Below are positions 24,355-32,810 of a stretch of DNA of 46,297 bases, piece after piece. Within the stretch, counting starts at the first letter, position 1; each line of letters begins with the position of its first letter. A model generated the notes under the pieces. The model was not told the origin of the DNA, did not search any database, and worked only from the letters and a program-made list of their open reading frames with translations. The position numbers and the translations under genes are program-made. The DNA lies in the NCBI GenBank assembly GCA_024236055.1, contig JACKLF010000008.1, forward strand, positions 1 through 46,297. Direction: 5' to 3'. The DNA comes from Alphaproteobacteria bacterium (GTDB lineage Bacteria; Pseudomonadota; Alphaproteobacteria; Micropepsales; Micropepsaceae).

Positions 24355-26118
24355 ATGGCCAGGATGATGCCCAAGAAGGACGCCGTGATCATCGGCCTGG
24401 GCTGGACCGGGGCGATCCTGGCCGAGCAGCTGACGGCGGCGGGGCTGAATGTCGTGGCGATCGAGCGCGGACCCTGGCGCGACACCGCCACCGATTTCAA
24501 CATCGGCTACATGCAGGACGAGCTGCGCTATGCGGTGCGCAAGGACCTGTTCCTGCACGCGGCCACCGAAGCGATGACCATGCGCAACAATCCGGGCCAG
24601 ACCGCGCTGCCGATGCGCGACTATGGCTCCTTCCTGCCGGGACATGGCGTAGGCGGGGCGGGGGTGCACTGGAACGGCAAGACCTGGCGCTTCCAGGACA
24701 CGGATTTCGAGATTCACAGCCATCTGCGCCACCGCTATGGCGCGCGCAAGCTGCGGGGGTTGCAGCTTCAGGACTGGGGCGTGACCTGGAAGGAGATCGA
24801 GCACTGTTTCGATGCCTTCGAATATGTTGCCGGCATTTCGGGCAAGGCCGGCAACATCAACGGCGTGATCCAGGAGGGCGGCAATCCCTTCGAGAGCCCG
24901 CGTTCGCGCGAATTTCCCAATCCGCCGCTGAAGACCGGCTATCCGCCCATGCTGTTCGAGCAGGTCACGCGGGAGATGGGCTATCATCCTTTTCCCGAGC
25001 CGTCGGCCAACTGTTCGCGGCCTTACGTCAACCCGCTGGGCGTGGCGATGGGCGAATGCACCTATTGCGGCTTCTGCGAACGCTTCGGCTGCGCCAACTA
25101 TTCCAAGGCCTCGGCCCAGACCACCATCCTGCCGGTGCTGATGGCGCGGCCCAATTTCGAGGCGCGCACCGAATGCGAGGTGCTGAAGGTCAACCTGAGC
25201 GAAGACGGCAAGATGGCCAGGAGCGTCACCTATATCGACGCCAAGGGCACCGAATGCGAGCAGCCGGGCGACATGGTGCTGATCTGCGCCTATGGGCTGA
25301 TGAATGTGCGCATGATGCTGCTGTCGGGCATCGGCACCCAGTATGACCCGCTGACCGGCAAGGGCACGGTGGGGCGCAACTATTGCTACCAGACAAGCTG
25401 CGGCGCGCGGATCATGCTGGAGGGCAAGCGCCTCAACCCCTTCATCGCCTCGGGCGCGATGGGCCGCACCATCCACGATTTCCAGGGTGACGTGTTCGAT
25501 CATTCGCACCTGGACTTTGTCGGCGGCGCGGGCATCAGCTGTGACAGCACCAATGGCCGGCCCATTCTCTATCGTCCGCTGCCGGAAGGGGCGCCGCGCT
25601 GGGGCGCGGGCTGGAAGCAGGCCGCGGTCGAGGGCTACCAGAATTCGATGGGGATCGGCTCGCAGGGCTCGTCCTATCCGGTGAAGGAAAATTATCTCGA
25701 CCTGGACCCCACCTATACCGACCGGCACGGCCGCCCGCTCTTGCGGATCACCTTCGAGTTTCCCGACAACGACATCGCCATGTCGAACTACATGGCCGAC
25801 CAGCTTGAGACCATCGCCAAGGCCTTCAACCCCAAATCCTATGCGGTATCGCGCACCCGCAAGGACTGGAATTCGGTGCCCTATCAGTCGACCCACAATA
25901 CCGGCGGCGCGATCATGGGCGAAAATCCGCGCACCAGCGCGGTGAACAAGTATCTGCAGAGCTGGGATGTGCCCAATGTCTTCGTTATCGGCGCCTCGGC
26001 CTTCGCCCACAATGCGGGGATGAACCCGACGGGCACGGTGGGGGCGCTGGCCTATTGGGCGGCCGAGGCGATCACGACCAAATACATCAAGCGTCCCGGC
26101 GCGCTGGTGCACGCATGA
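24355..26118 (+). CDS. GMC oxidoreductase, flavoprotein subunit of a gluconate-dehydrogenase-type complex
   Basis: The 587-residue catalytic subunit oxidises a sugar, sugar acid or polyol with FAD. The Rossmann motif is IIGLGWTGAILAEQL (about residues 10-24). A four-cysteine cluster Cys235-x2-Cys238-x2-Cys241-x4-Cys246 (ECTYCGFCERFGC) lies in the middle; related FAD-glucose and fructose dehydrogenases hold an iron-sulfur cluster in this region, so a cluster here is likely but unproven. The active-site end has STHNTGGAIMG and the C-terminal GMC signature NAGMNPTGTVGALAYW. There is no signal peptide; export is expected with the Tat subunit. The exact substrate cannot be read from sequence. The cytochrome gene overlaps its stop (ATGA). 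Confidence 0.9.
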   Translation: MARMMPKKDAVIIGLGWTGAILAEQLTAAGLNVVAIERGPWRDTATDFNIGYMQDELRYAVRKDLFLHAATEAMTMRNNPGQTALPMRDYGSFLPGHGVGGAGVHWNGKTWRFQDTDFEIHSHLRHRYGARKLRGLQLQDWGVTWKEIEHCFDAFEYVAGISGKAGNINGVIQEGGNPFESPRSREFPNPPLKTGYPPMLFEQVTREMGYHPFPEPSANCSRPYVNPLGVAMGECTYCGFCERFGCANYSKASAQTTILPVLMARPNFEARTECEVLKVNLSEDGKMARSVTYIDAKGTECEQPGDMVLICAYGLMNVRMMLLSGIGTQYDPLTGKGTVGRNYCYQTSCGARIMLEGKRLNPFIASGAMGRTIHDFQGDVFDHSHLDFVGGAGISCDSTNGRPILYRPLPEGAPRWGAGWKQAAVEGYQNSMGIGSQGSSYPVKENYLDLDPTYTDRHGRPLLRITFEFPDNDIAMSNYMADQLETIAKAFNPKSYAVSRTRKDWNSVPYQSTHNTGGAIMGENPRTSAVNKYLQSWDVPNVFVIGASAFAHNAGMNPTGTVGALAYWAAEAITTKYIKRPGALVHA

Positions 26119-27317
26119 GGGCGCTGCTGGTCGCCGCTTTGCTGTTTGCGGCCACGCCCGCGCTGGCGCAGGCCGATGGCGCGGCGGTGGCGGACGGCCG
26201 CTACCAGGCGGTGCTGGGCGATTGCGCGGGCTGTCATGGCGACGACCTGTCGGGCGGCATCGCGCTGGAGACGCCGTTCGGCAGGCTGGTGACGCCCAAC
26301 ATCACCCCGGACCGGGACACCGGCATCGGCAGCTACAGCGCCGCCGATTTCCGCGATGCGATGAAGACCGGGATCGTGCAGGGCAAGGCGCTTTATCCCG
26401 CCATGCCCTATACCGCCTATGCGCGGATGCCGGACAAGGATGTGGACGCACTGTTCGCGTATCTGAAGACCGTAAAGCCGGTGCGCCATGCGGTGAAGGT
26501 GAACCAGCTTCGCTTTCCCTATCGCTGGCGCTTCCTGATGCGGATCTGGAACCTGATTTTCTTCCATCCCAAGGCGCCCGATCCGGCCAGCCACAGTGCT
26601 GCCTGGATACGCGGTGAGTATCTGGTCAATGGCCCGGGCCATTGCGGCACCTGTCACACGCCCAAGAACATGTTCGGCGCCGATATCAAGCCGATCCTGG
26701 GCGGGGCGTTGCTGCAGGGCTGGTTCGCGCCCGACCTGACGGGCGATGCCCAGACCGGGCTGGGCGGCTGGCTGGCCGCCGACATCGTGACCTATCTGGG
26801 CACCGGGCGCAGCGCCCATTCCATCGCCTCTGGCCCGATGACCGAGGTGATCACCAATTCCACCGCGCAGATGCGCCCGGGTGACCTGGGCGCCATTGCC
26901 GCCTATCTGAAGGACCTGCCGCCGGCGCCGGGCAACACCCATGCCAGCCTGCGCGACGTCGAACGGATGAAGCGTGGATCGAGCCTCTACCAGATCAACT
27001 GTTCGGCCTGTCATGGGCTGGATGCCAAGGGCCAGGGGCCGCTGGTGCCGCCGCTGACCGGCAATGCGGTGGTCAACCAGGCCGATGCCAGCACGCTGGT
27101 GCGCCTGGTGCTGGCCGGATCGCAGGGCGCCGGCACCAAGGCGGCGCCGACGCGCCCGGCCATGCCATCGCTGGCCTGGCGGCTGGATGACAGGCAGGTT
27201 GCCGATATTCTGACCTATGTGCGCGCCAACTGGGGCAACCAGGGCACGCCGGTGGCCCAGGATTTTGTCGGCGGCATCCGCGCCGGCCTGCAGGACGGCC
27301 AATCCGCCAGCAAGTGA
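26115..27317 (+). CDS. Tri-haem cytochrome c subunit of the GMC dehydrogenase
   Basis: A 400-residue periplasmic cytochrome with a Sec signal peptide (about 1-19, ending ALA). It has three haem c attachment sites: Cys37-Ala-Gly-Cys-His41, Cys177-Gly-Thr-Cys-His181 and Cys296-Ser-Ala-Cys-His300. The layout is that of the cytochrome subunit of gluconate, sorbitol and alcohol dehydrogenases, which passes electrons from the flavoprotein to ubiquinone. Met ligands fitting the axial role occur after each site. No C-terminal membrane helix is evident, which differs from some relatives. It overlaps the flavoprotein gene by four bases and ends the operon. A gap of about 107 bases follows before the amidohydrolases. 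Confidence 0.92.
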   Translation: MRALLVAALLFAATPALAQADGAAVADGRYQAVLGDCAGCHGDDLSGGIALETPFGRLVTPNITPDRDTGIGSYSAADFRDAMKTGIVQGKALYPAMPYTAYARMPDKDVDALFAYLKTVKPVRHAVKVNQLRFPYRWRFLMRIWNLIFFHPKAPDPASHSAAWIRGEYLVNGPGHCGTCHTPKNMFGADIKPILGGALLQGWFAPDLTGDAQTGLGGWLAADIVTYLGTGRSAHSIASGPMTEVITNSTAQMRPGDLGAIAAYLKDLPPAPGNTHASLRDVERMKRGSSLYQINCSACHGLDAKGQGPLVPPLTGNAVVNQADASTLVRLVLAGSQGAGTKAAPTRPAMPSLAWRLDDRQVADILTYVRANWGNQGTPVAQDFVGGIRAGLQDGQSASK

Positions 27318-27424
27318 GCGATAACGGCTGCTCAAGGGCGGGCCCGGATCACGCATAAGCCTTGTGAGCCCGTGGGGCGGCCATTAGGCTTGCGCACGGG
27401 CGTGACATTTTCAGGGAGGGGTCG

Positions 27425-28327
27425 ATGACAAACAACAAGACCGATCGCAGGACCATGCTGGCGCTGATGGGTGCGGGGGCGGCCGTCGCGGGCATGGGGC
27501 GCGCATCGGCGCAAGCCAAGACGCCGGTGATCGAATGGAACATGCACATGTTCTCCAGCGACGTGGCGAAGTTTCCCTATCATCCCAAAGCGACCTACAA
27601 GCCCGATCCGGCCAAGTCGCCGGCCGATCCGCTGGCGGCCTATGAAGCGCACATGAAGGAATTCGGCATCGACCGGGCGGTTCTGGTGCAGCCCGAACCT
27701 TACGGCGACGATCACAAGCTGGTGCTGGACTGCCTGGCGCGCACTTCGCCGCAGAAATTCAAGGGCACCAGCCTGTTCTACACCACCGACCCGGAAGCGC
27801 CGGCCAAGCTGGAGGCGCTGGTCAAGGCGCATCCGCGCATCTGCTCCACGCGCTTTCACCTGCATCGCGGCAACAAGGCCTATTTCGCCAGCTTCGAGGA
27901 CCCGGGCGTGCGCGCGCTGTGGAAGAAGGCTGTCGACCTGGACCTTGTGGTCGAGCTGGATATCGGACCCAACTATGCGCGCGATGCCGGCAAGGCGATC
28001 GCCGCCTTTCCCGGCTGCAAGGTGCTGATCGACCATATGGCCAATCCCAAGACCGGCAATATCTGGGAATATGGCGATGTGCTGGACCTGGCCAAGTTTC
28101 CCAATGTCTACATGAAGATGTCGGCGATCGGCTACATGTCGAGCGACAAGCCCTATTATGAAAGCCTCAAGCCCTGGACCAGCCGGGTGATCAAGGAGTT
28201 CGGTCCCGACCGCATGGTGTGGAGCGGCGACAGCCCGCACATCGTCGATGTGCACATGCAGGGCTATTCGGCCGCTGATATCGCCAAGGTGAAGGGCGGC
28301 AATCTTCAGCGTCTGCTGAACTGGTAG
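27425..28327 (+). CDS. Exported amidohydrolase-2 family protein, paralogue A
   Basis: A 300-residue TIM-barrel protein of the amidohydrolase-2 group with a twin-arginine-like signal (TDRRTMLALMGAGAAVAG), so probably periplasmic. The first metal motif, normally HxH, reads Asn-Met-His (EWNMHMF). The next metal His of the family is replaced by Asp (VVELDIGP). The IDH motif (KVLIDHMA) and the late Asp (WSGDSPH) are kept. The ends match its neighbour, from which it differs at just these sites. It may have changed metal use or lost activity. A GGGAGGGG ribosome site precedes ATG 27425. It is the first of two tandem genes, 12 bases apart. The substrate is unknown; nearby dehydrogenases suggest a sugar-derived lactone or an aromatic acid. 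Confidence 0.85.
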   Translation: MTNNKTDRRTMLALMGAGAAVAGMGRASAQAKTPVIEWNMHMFSSDVAKFPYHPKATYKPDPAKSPADPLAAYEAHMKEFGIDRAVLVQPEPYGDDHKLVLDCLARTSPQKFKGTSLFYTTDPEAPAKLEALVKAHPRICSTRFHLHRGNKAYFASFEDPGVRALWKKAVDLDLVVELDIGPNYARDAGKAIAAFPGCKVLIDHMANPKTGNIWEYGDVLDLAKFPNVYMKMSAIGYMSSDKPYYESLKPWTSRVIKEFGPDRMVWSGDSPHIVDVHMQGYSAADIAKVKGGNLQRLLNW

Positions 28328-28339
28328 GAGAAAAAGAAA

Positions 28340-29245
28340 ATGACAAAGGGGATGGACCGGCGCGCGGCGCTGGGCGGGGCGATGGCGGCGGGCGCCGTGG
28401 CGATGACGGCGCAGGCACAGGCGCAAGGCATGGGAAAGCCGCTGGTGATCGAGTGGAACATGCACATGTTCTCCAGCAACATGGCGAAGTTTCCCTATCA
28501 CCCCAAGGCGACCTACAAGCCCGATCCGGCCAAGAACCCGGCCGATCCGCTGGCTGAATATCTGAAACGCATGTCGGCGGAGGGCATCGACCGGGCGCTG
28601 TTCGTGCAGCCCGAGCCTTATGGCGACGATCACCGCCTGGTGCTGGACTGCCTGCATCGCACATCGCCCGACAAGTTCAAGGGCACCAGCCTGTTCTATC
28701 CGCGCGACAGCGAGGCGCCGAAGAAGCTGGTGGCGCTGGTCAAGAGCGAGCCGCGCATCTGCTCGACCCGCTTCCATGCCAATCGCGGCAACAAGAACTA
28801 TATGGACAGTTTCGCCGACAGCGGCGTGCGCGCGCTGTGGAAGCAGGCGGTGGATCTGGACCTGGTGGTCGAACTGCATATCGGTCCGTCGGTGGCGCGC
28901 GATGCCGGCAAGGTGATCGCCGCCCATCCCGGCTGCAAGGTGCTGATCGACCATCTGGCCGAGCAGGCGACCGGCACGCCGGACGAATTCGCCGATGTGC
29001 TGGACCTGGCGAAATACCCCAATGTCTACATGAAGCTTTCGGGGCTGAACCATTACGCCAAGGATGCGCCGCTGTATGAAAATGAGCGGCCCTTCACCCG
29101 CCGGGTGATCGCCGAATTCGGGCCCGAGCGCGTGGTGTGGGGCAGCGGCACGCCGAAAATCGTCGATGCGCACATGCAGGGTTATCCCGCCAGCGACATC
29201 GCCAAGGTCAAGGGACTGAACCTGAAGAGGCTGCTGAACTGGTGA
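28340..29245 (+). CDS. Exported amidohydrolase-2 family protein, paralogue B
   Basis: A 301-residue paralogue of the preceding gene, alike along its whole length (FPYHPKATYKPDPAK, QPEPYGDDH, FKGTSLFY shared). It also carries an N-terminal export signal (MDRRAALGGAMAAGAVAM). As in paralogue A the first metal motif is Asn-Met-His. Here the following His is present (VVELHIGP), the IDH motif is present (KVLIDHLA), but the late catalytic Asp is lost, with GSGTPK in place of SGDSPH. The pattern of losses is thus complementary to paralogue A, which suggests a heteromer or divided functions. The gene follows A by 12 bases with an AGGAG ribosome site, so both should be made together. Confidence 0.85.
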   Translation: MTKGMDRRAALGGAMAAGAVAMTAQAQAQGMGKPLVIEWNMHMFSSNMAKFPYHPKATYKPDPAKNPADPLAEYLKRMSAEGIDRALFVQPEPYGDDHRLVLDCLHRTSPDKFKGTSLFYPRDSEAPKKLVALVKSEPRICSTRFHANRGNKNYMDSFADSGVRALWKQAVDLDLVVELHIGPSVARDAGKVIAAHPGCKVLIDHLAEQATGTPDEFADVLDLAKYPNVYMKLSGLNHYAKDAPLYENERPFTRRVIAEFGPERVVWGSGTPKIVDAHMQGYPASDIAKVKGLNLKRLLNW

Positions 29246-29247
29246 GG

Positions 29248-29928
29248 ATGATGCGCGGATTTGCTGTTCTGGGCTGCATGGCCGTTCTTGCGGGGCTGGC
29301 CGTGCCCGCCGCCGCCGATCCGCGCGATCAGGTACTGGACAGGGCGGCGCGCTGTTCGGCGCTGGCCGACAGCCGCCAATGGCTGAACTGCTTCTACGGA
29401 TCGGCCCAGCCGATGCGCGCCTGGCTGGGCCTGCCGCCTGCGCCTGCCGTGCAGACCGCGCTGGTGCCCGCGGGCGCTGCCGCGCCGCAGGCGTTCGTGC
29501 CGCAATCCGCGGCGCCCAGCGCGATGCCGGTCCAGCCCATGCCCGCGCAGTCCATGCCTGCACGGCCGATGCCGGTCCAGCAAATGCCCGCGCCGTCACG
29601 CGTGGCCAGTGCGGCGCAGCCCGATCTGGCGCCCGCCCCGCCGCCCATGCCGCAGGAGCGCGGCTTTTTCGACGACCTGATCGGGGAAGGCCGCCCGGTG
29701 GTCAGGAACATGCCGATGACCGACTACAAGTTCGGTTATGACGGCGCCTTTACCGTGACGCTGCAGGACGGGCAGGTGTGGCAGCAGTCACGCAATCCCA
29801 GCAGCAAGGCGCAATGGTCGGGCCCCGCGGAGAATTATCGCGTCACCATCGTGCCGGGCGTGCTGGGCACCTACAATCTGAGCGTGGCGGGCGCGCACGG
29901 ATTCTACAAGGTGTCGCGCATCCGCTGA
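29248..29928 (+). CDS. Secreted protein with Met-Pro-rich repeats, unknown function
   Basis: A 226-residue protein with a cleavable signal peptide (about 1-24, PAAAD). A short N-terminal domain holds two Cys (RCSALADSRQWLNCFYG), which could form a disulfide. A linker at about 75-135 is built of Met-Pro pairs (PVQPMPAQSMPARPMPVQQ). The C-terminal domain of about 75 residues ends TYNLSVAGAHGFYKVSRIR and looks like a small beta domain (DGQVWQQ, ENYRVTIVPG). I do not recognise a named function, though the C-terminal domain resembles small envelope proteins of alphaproteobacteria. The start is ATG 29248, two bases after the paralogue B stop; ATG 29251 is equally possible. It is likely the last gene of that operon. 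Confidence 0.65.
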   Translation: MMRGFAVLGCMAVLAGLAVPAAADPRDQVLDRAARCSALADSRQWLNCFYGSAQPMRAWLGLPPAPAVQTALVPAGAAAPQAFVPQSAAPSAMPVQPMPAQSMPARPMPVQQMPAPSRVASAAQPDLAPAPPPMPQERGFFDDLIGEGRPVVRNMPMTDYKFGYDGAFTVTLQDGQVWQQSRNPSSKAQWSGPAENYRVTIVPGVLGTYNLSVAGAHGFYKVSRIR

Positions 29929-29931
29929 CGG

Positions 29932-30156
29932 TCAGTAGCCGCCGTAATATCCGCCGTAATAGGTGTTGCGGTAGGGCGCGTCCTGGGGCCCGTACCAGCC
30001 GATGGGCTGGTCGGAGCGGCGATAGCCGCCATACTCGTAATAGGGATCGTAGTTGCTCCAGGGGCCGTATTGCACCGAATAGGCCGGATAGGCGCGCACG
30101 CAGCCGGCCAGCGGCAGCAGGGCGGCAATCACAAGGAGCGGAATCAACGTCTTCAT
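29932..30156 (-). CDS. Small Tyr-rich lipoprotein
   Basis: A 74-residue lipoprotein. The signal peptide (MKTLIPLLVIAALLPLAGC) ends in a perfect lipobox LAGC with Cys19 as the modified residue. The mature 56 residues are rich in Tyr, Gly, Asn and Pro and end NTYYGGYYGGY. A GGAAG ribosome site lies upstream of ATG 30156. It resembles the Tyr/Gly-rich lipoprotein at the start of the window in composition only. Its gene ends three bases from the convergent secreted-protein gene and is divergent from the Gfo/Idh gene. Function is unknown; the outer membrane is the likely site. Confidence 0.7.
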   Translation of the reverse strand: MKTLIPLLVIAALLPLAGCVRAYPAYSVQYGPWSNYDPYYEYGGYRRSDQPIGWYGPQDAPYRNTYYGGYYGGY

Positions 30157-30298
30157 GGCGGCTTCCATCGCGTTCGGATCGAATGTCTCCGGATGATACA
30201 GTGGGGCCCCGGTGCTTGCGAGGCATGGGCGGTTAAAGGGTAAATATCGGCCGTGCCGGCAATGTCGCGGCGGCCCGTGAAGGTTAAGAGGAGCGGCA

Positions 30299-31480
30299 AT
30301 GGCCAGGCGGCGGGACATTCTGGAGCGGATGGGCGTGGCGGCGCTGGGCGGCGCGGCTTTTGGCGCGGCGGCGTGGAGCGGGCCCGCCTTGAGTGGGCCA
30401 TTCAGGGCCGAGGTGCTGAAGCCGGGGCCGGTTGCGGCGCCGAAACACCATATCCGCTTCGGCGTCTGCGGCATCAGCCACGACCATATCCATGCGATGG
30501 TGGCGGCGATCCAGCGCGGCGGCGGCGAGCTGGTCAGCGTGTGGGGGCTCGAGCCGGACAAGCTGGCCAGTTTCGTGCGCCGCCATCCGGGCGTGCGGGT
30601 GGCCAAAGACCAGGACGAGGTGATCGCGGATAGTTCGCTGCAACTGGTGCTGTCGTCGCACATCGCCAGTGAACGCGCCGGGATCGGTGTGCGGGTGATG
30701 CAGACGGGAAAGGATTTTCTGTCCGACAAGCCGGGCGTGACCACGCTGGAGGATCTGGCGCGGGTGCGCGCGACCATTGCCGAGACGGGGCGGCTGTATG
30801 GCATCCTCTATTCTGAGCGGCTGGACGTGCCCGCCGCCGTCTACGCAGGCGAACTGATCAAGCAGGGCGCGATCGGCGATGTCATCCAGACCGTCAACCT
30901 GGCGCCGCACCAGATCGTGCAGCATGGCGGCGATGCCGGCGGGGCCAGCCCGCGGCCCGACTGGTTCTGGAACGACCGGCAGTTCGGCGGCATCCTGTGC
31001 GATATCGGCTCGCACCAGATCGACCAGTTCCTGTTCTATACCGGCTCGACAAAAGCGAAGGTGGTGGCGTCGCAGATCGCCAACCTGCGGCACCGGGAGC
31101 ATCCGCATTTTCAGGATTTCGGCGACATGATGCTGCGCGGCAATCGCGGTTTCGGCTATGTGCGACTGGACTGGTTCACGCCGGACGGGCTGGGCACCTG
31201 GGGCGATGGCCGGCTGTTCGTGCTGGGCACCCATGGCTATATCGAGGTGCGCAAATACACCAACGTTGCGGTCTCGCCGCGCGGCAACAACCTGTTCCTG
31301 GTCGATGGCAAAAGCGCCCGCTACATCGACTGTTCGGCGGGGCCGCTGCCGTTCGGGCCGCAATTCGTCGATGACATCGTCAACCGCACGCATAATGCCC
31401 AGGACCAGGCCCAGTGCCTGCTGGCGGCGGAGTTGGCAATCCGCGCGCAGATGGGCGCGGACCGGGTGACGGATATCTGA
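30299..31480 (+). CDS. Gfo/Idh/MocA-family oxidoreductase with export-like N-terminus
   Basis: A 393-residue NAD(P)-dependent oxidoreductase of the Gfo/Idh/MocA superfamily, which acts on sugars, cyclitols and related compounds. The first 25 residues (ARRRDILERMGVAALGGAAFG) look like a twin-arginine signal. The Rossmann domain begins at about residue 50 (IRFGVCGISHDHIHAMV), with DKP at the catalytic Lys motif (SDKPGVTT). The C-terminal dimerisation domain has DIGSHQIDQFLFY, where His corresponds to the usual catalytic His. Other Gfo enzymes with Tat signals, such as glucose-fructose oxidoreductase, are periplasmic. It stands alone, divergent from the small lipoprotein gene. Confidence 0.85.
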   Translation: MARRRDILERMGVAALGGAAFGAAAWSGPALSGPFRAEVLKPGPVAAPKHHIRFGVCGISHDHIHAMVAAIQRGGGELVSVWGLEPDKLASFVRRHPGVRVAKDQDEVIADSSLQLVLSSHIASERAGIGVRVMQTGKDFLSDKPGVTTLEDLARVRATIAETGRLYGILYSERLDVPAAVYAGELIKQGAIGDVIQTVNLAPHQIVQHGGDAGGASPRPDWFWNDRQFGGILCDIGSHQIDQFLFYTGSTKAKVVASQIANLRHREHPHFQDFGDMMLRGNRGFGYVRLDWFTPDGLGTWGDGRLFVLGTHGYIEVRKYTNVAVSPRGNNLFLVDGKSARYIDCSAGPLPFGPQFVDDIVNRTHNAQDQAQCLLAAELAIRAQMGADRVTDI

Positions 31481-31482
31481 TG

Positions 31483-31515
31483 CTTGTCTGGCGCTTGTCT
31501 GGCGCTTATCCGGGG
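31483..31515 (+). repeat. Three 11-base tandem units after the Gfo/Idh stop codon
   Basis: CTTGTCTGGCG at 31483-31493 is repeated exactly at 31494-31504, with a diverged third copy at 31505-31515. It begins three bases after the stop codon. No function is evident. Confidence 0.6.
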
Positions 31516-31671
31516 CGTATCTCCCTGAAACGATATGGATTTCCGATGGGCAAACCTCGGTCCATATTGCAGCGCACCAAGACATTAAGCGCTTTTCATG
31601 ACTTTCGTTTAATTGCACCCTGACGGCAGGGGCGGCGTCTGCCGCTCTTTGATCCAACAGGGGAAATGTCC

Positions 31672-32703
31672 ATGAAAAAGAAATTTCTGTCCGCCGGCGT
31701 CGCCGCGGCGGTCCTGGCGGCCACGCCGCTCGCCACGCCGGGCTACGCCCAGCAGGCTGCCGCGCCCGCCTTCTCGCCGCAGGCCCAGCCGATGATGCCG
31801 ACCAAGCGCAGCGGCACCGGCAAGCACATCAACCGCATCATCGACATGTGGGAAAAGGGCCAGCCGGTCTATTACGCCCAGATCAGCGGCGGCGGCTATG
31901 AGAAGGGCAAGGAGATGGCGGCCACCAAGGCCGACTACATCACCTATGAGATGGAACATGCGCCGCTGTCCTTCCATGAACTGCACGAGTTCATGCGCGG
32001 CCTGGTTGAGGCCGGCCCGACCCGCACCGGCCACCGCACCCCGCCCGTGATCGTCACCCTGCCGATTTCGGGCACGGCCGATGCGCTGCGCGCCAATGCG
32101 TGGATGATCCAGCAGGCGCTGGCCACCGGCATCCACGGCATCCTGCTGTGCAACGCCGAGAGCCCCGAAGCCGTGCGCCTGATGATCGAGGCGGCACGCT
32201 ATCCCTTTGCGCCGGTGGCCAAGGGCCTGATCCAGGGCACGCGCGGCAATGGCAGCCAGGCCTGGGCTTCGAAAGTCTGGGGTGTGTCGGCCCAGGAATA
32301 TATGCGCATCGCCGAGCCGTGGCCGCTCAATCCCGATGGCGAACTGCTGTTCGGGCTGAAGATCGAGAATCCGCGCGCCGACGCCAATGTCGAAACCTCG
32401 GTGCGGGTGCCGGGCGTGGCCTTCGCCGAATGGGGTCCGGGCGATCACAGCTTCTATATCATGGGCCGTCCGGGCACCTATGAGGGCGATGTCGGTGCGC
32501 CGGCGATGAAGGCGGTGCGCGCGCGCGTGCTGGCCGCGACCAAGGCGGCGGACATCAAGTTCCTGAATGCCTGCAGCGACAAGGAAGGCTCGCCCAACTA
32601 TGTGATCGACCAGATCAAGGAGGGCACGATGATCTGCACCGGCGGCGATTCCCCGGCTGCCGATATCGGGCGCAAGTTCACCAAGCGCACCGATCCGTTC
32701 TGA
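31672..32703 (+). CDS. Secreted HpcH/HpaI-family aldolase-like protein
   Basis: A 343-residue protein of the HpcH/HpaI aldolase / citrate lyase family, whose members cleave or form pyruvate adducts with a divalent metal. It has a Sec signal peptide (MKKKFLSAGVAAAVLAATP, cleaved after YAQ), which is unusual for this normally cytoplasmic family. The barrel starts at about residue 47. The catalytic Glu-type positions are seen in YEMEHAPLSF and LLCNAESPEAVRLMIEAARYP, and the Gly/Arg-rich phosphate loop in IQGTRGNGSQ. Start choice: AGGGGA at 31659-31664 is seven bases from ATG 31672 but only one base from ATG 31666, so 31672 is the real start. A terminator follows 20 bases after the stop. Confidence 0.85.
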   Translation: MKKKFLSAGVAAAVLAATPLATPGYAQQAAAPAFSPQAQPMMPTKRSGTGKHINRIIDMWEKGQPVYYAQISGGGYEKGKEMAATKADYITYEMEHAPLSFHELHEFMRGLVEAGPTRTGHRTPPVIVTLPISGTADALRANAWMIQQALATGIHGILLCNAESPEAVRLMIEAARYPFAPVAKGLIQGTRGNGSQAWASKVWGVSAQEYMRIAEPWPLNPDGELLFGLKIENPRADANVETSVRVPGVAFAEWGPGDHSFYIMGRPGTYEGDVGAPAMKAVRARVLAATKAADIKFLNACSDKEGSPNYVIDQIKEGTMICTGGDSPAADIGRKFTKRTDPF

Positions 32704-32725
32704 TCGTTTCGCGAAGCCAAAAAAG

Positions 32726-32755
32726 AGGGGCCCCACGCCGCAGGCTGGGGCCCTT
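32726..32755 (+). terminator. Terminator after the aldolase-like gene
   Basis: AGGGGCCCCA (32726-32735) pairs with TGGGGCCCTT (32746-32755), one G-U pair, with a ten-base loop. It is flanked by an A-run before and CACCTTTT after, so it may work in both directions. Confidence 0.7.
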
Positions 32756-32810
32756 CACCTTTTGCGATCTGCCTTTACTATGGGTTTGAAGCCATCGGCG
32801 GGCCCGCGAC

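Noticed and set aside
27340..27424. Inverted motifs AGCCT/AGGCT and GCCCGTG/CACGGGC before the amidohydrolases
   Set aside because: They interleave and do not nest, so no simple hairpin forms; a pseudoknot riboswitch cannot be supported.
27332..29599. A 755-residue minus-strand frame opposite both amidohydrolases
   Set aside because: It arises because the two paralogues share codon pattern and frame; it has no motif and no ribosome site.
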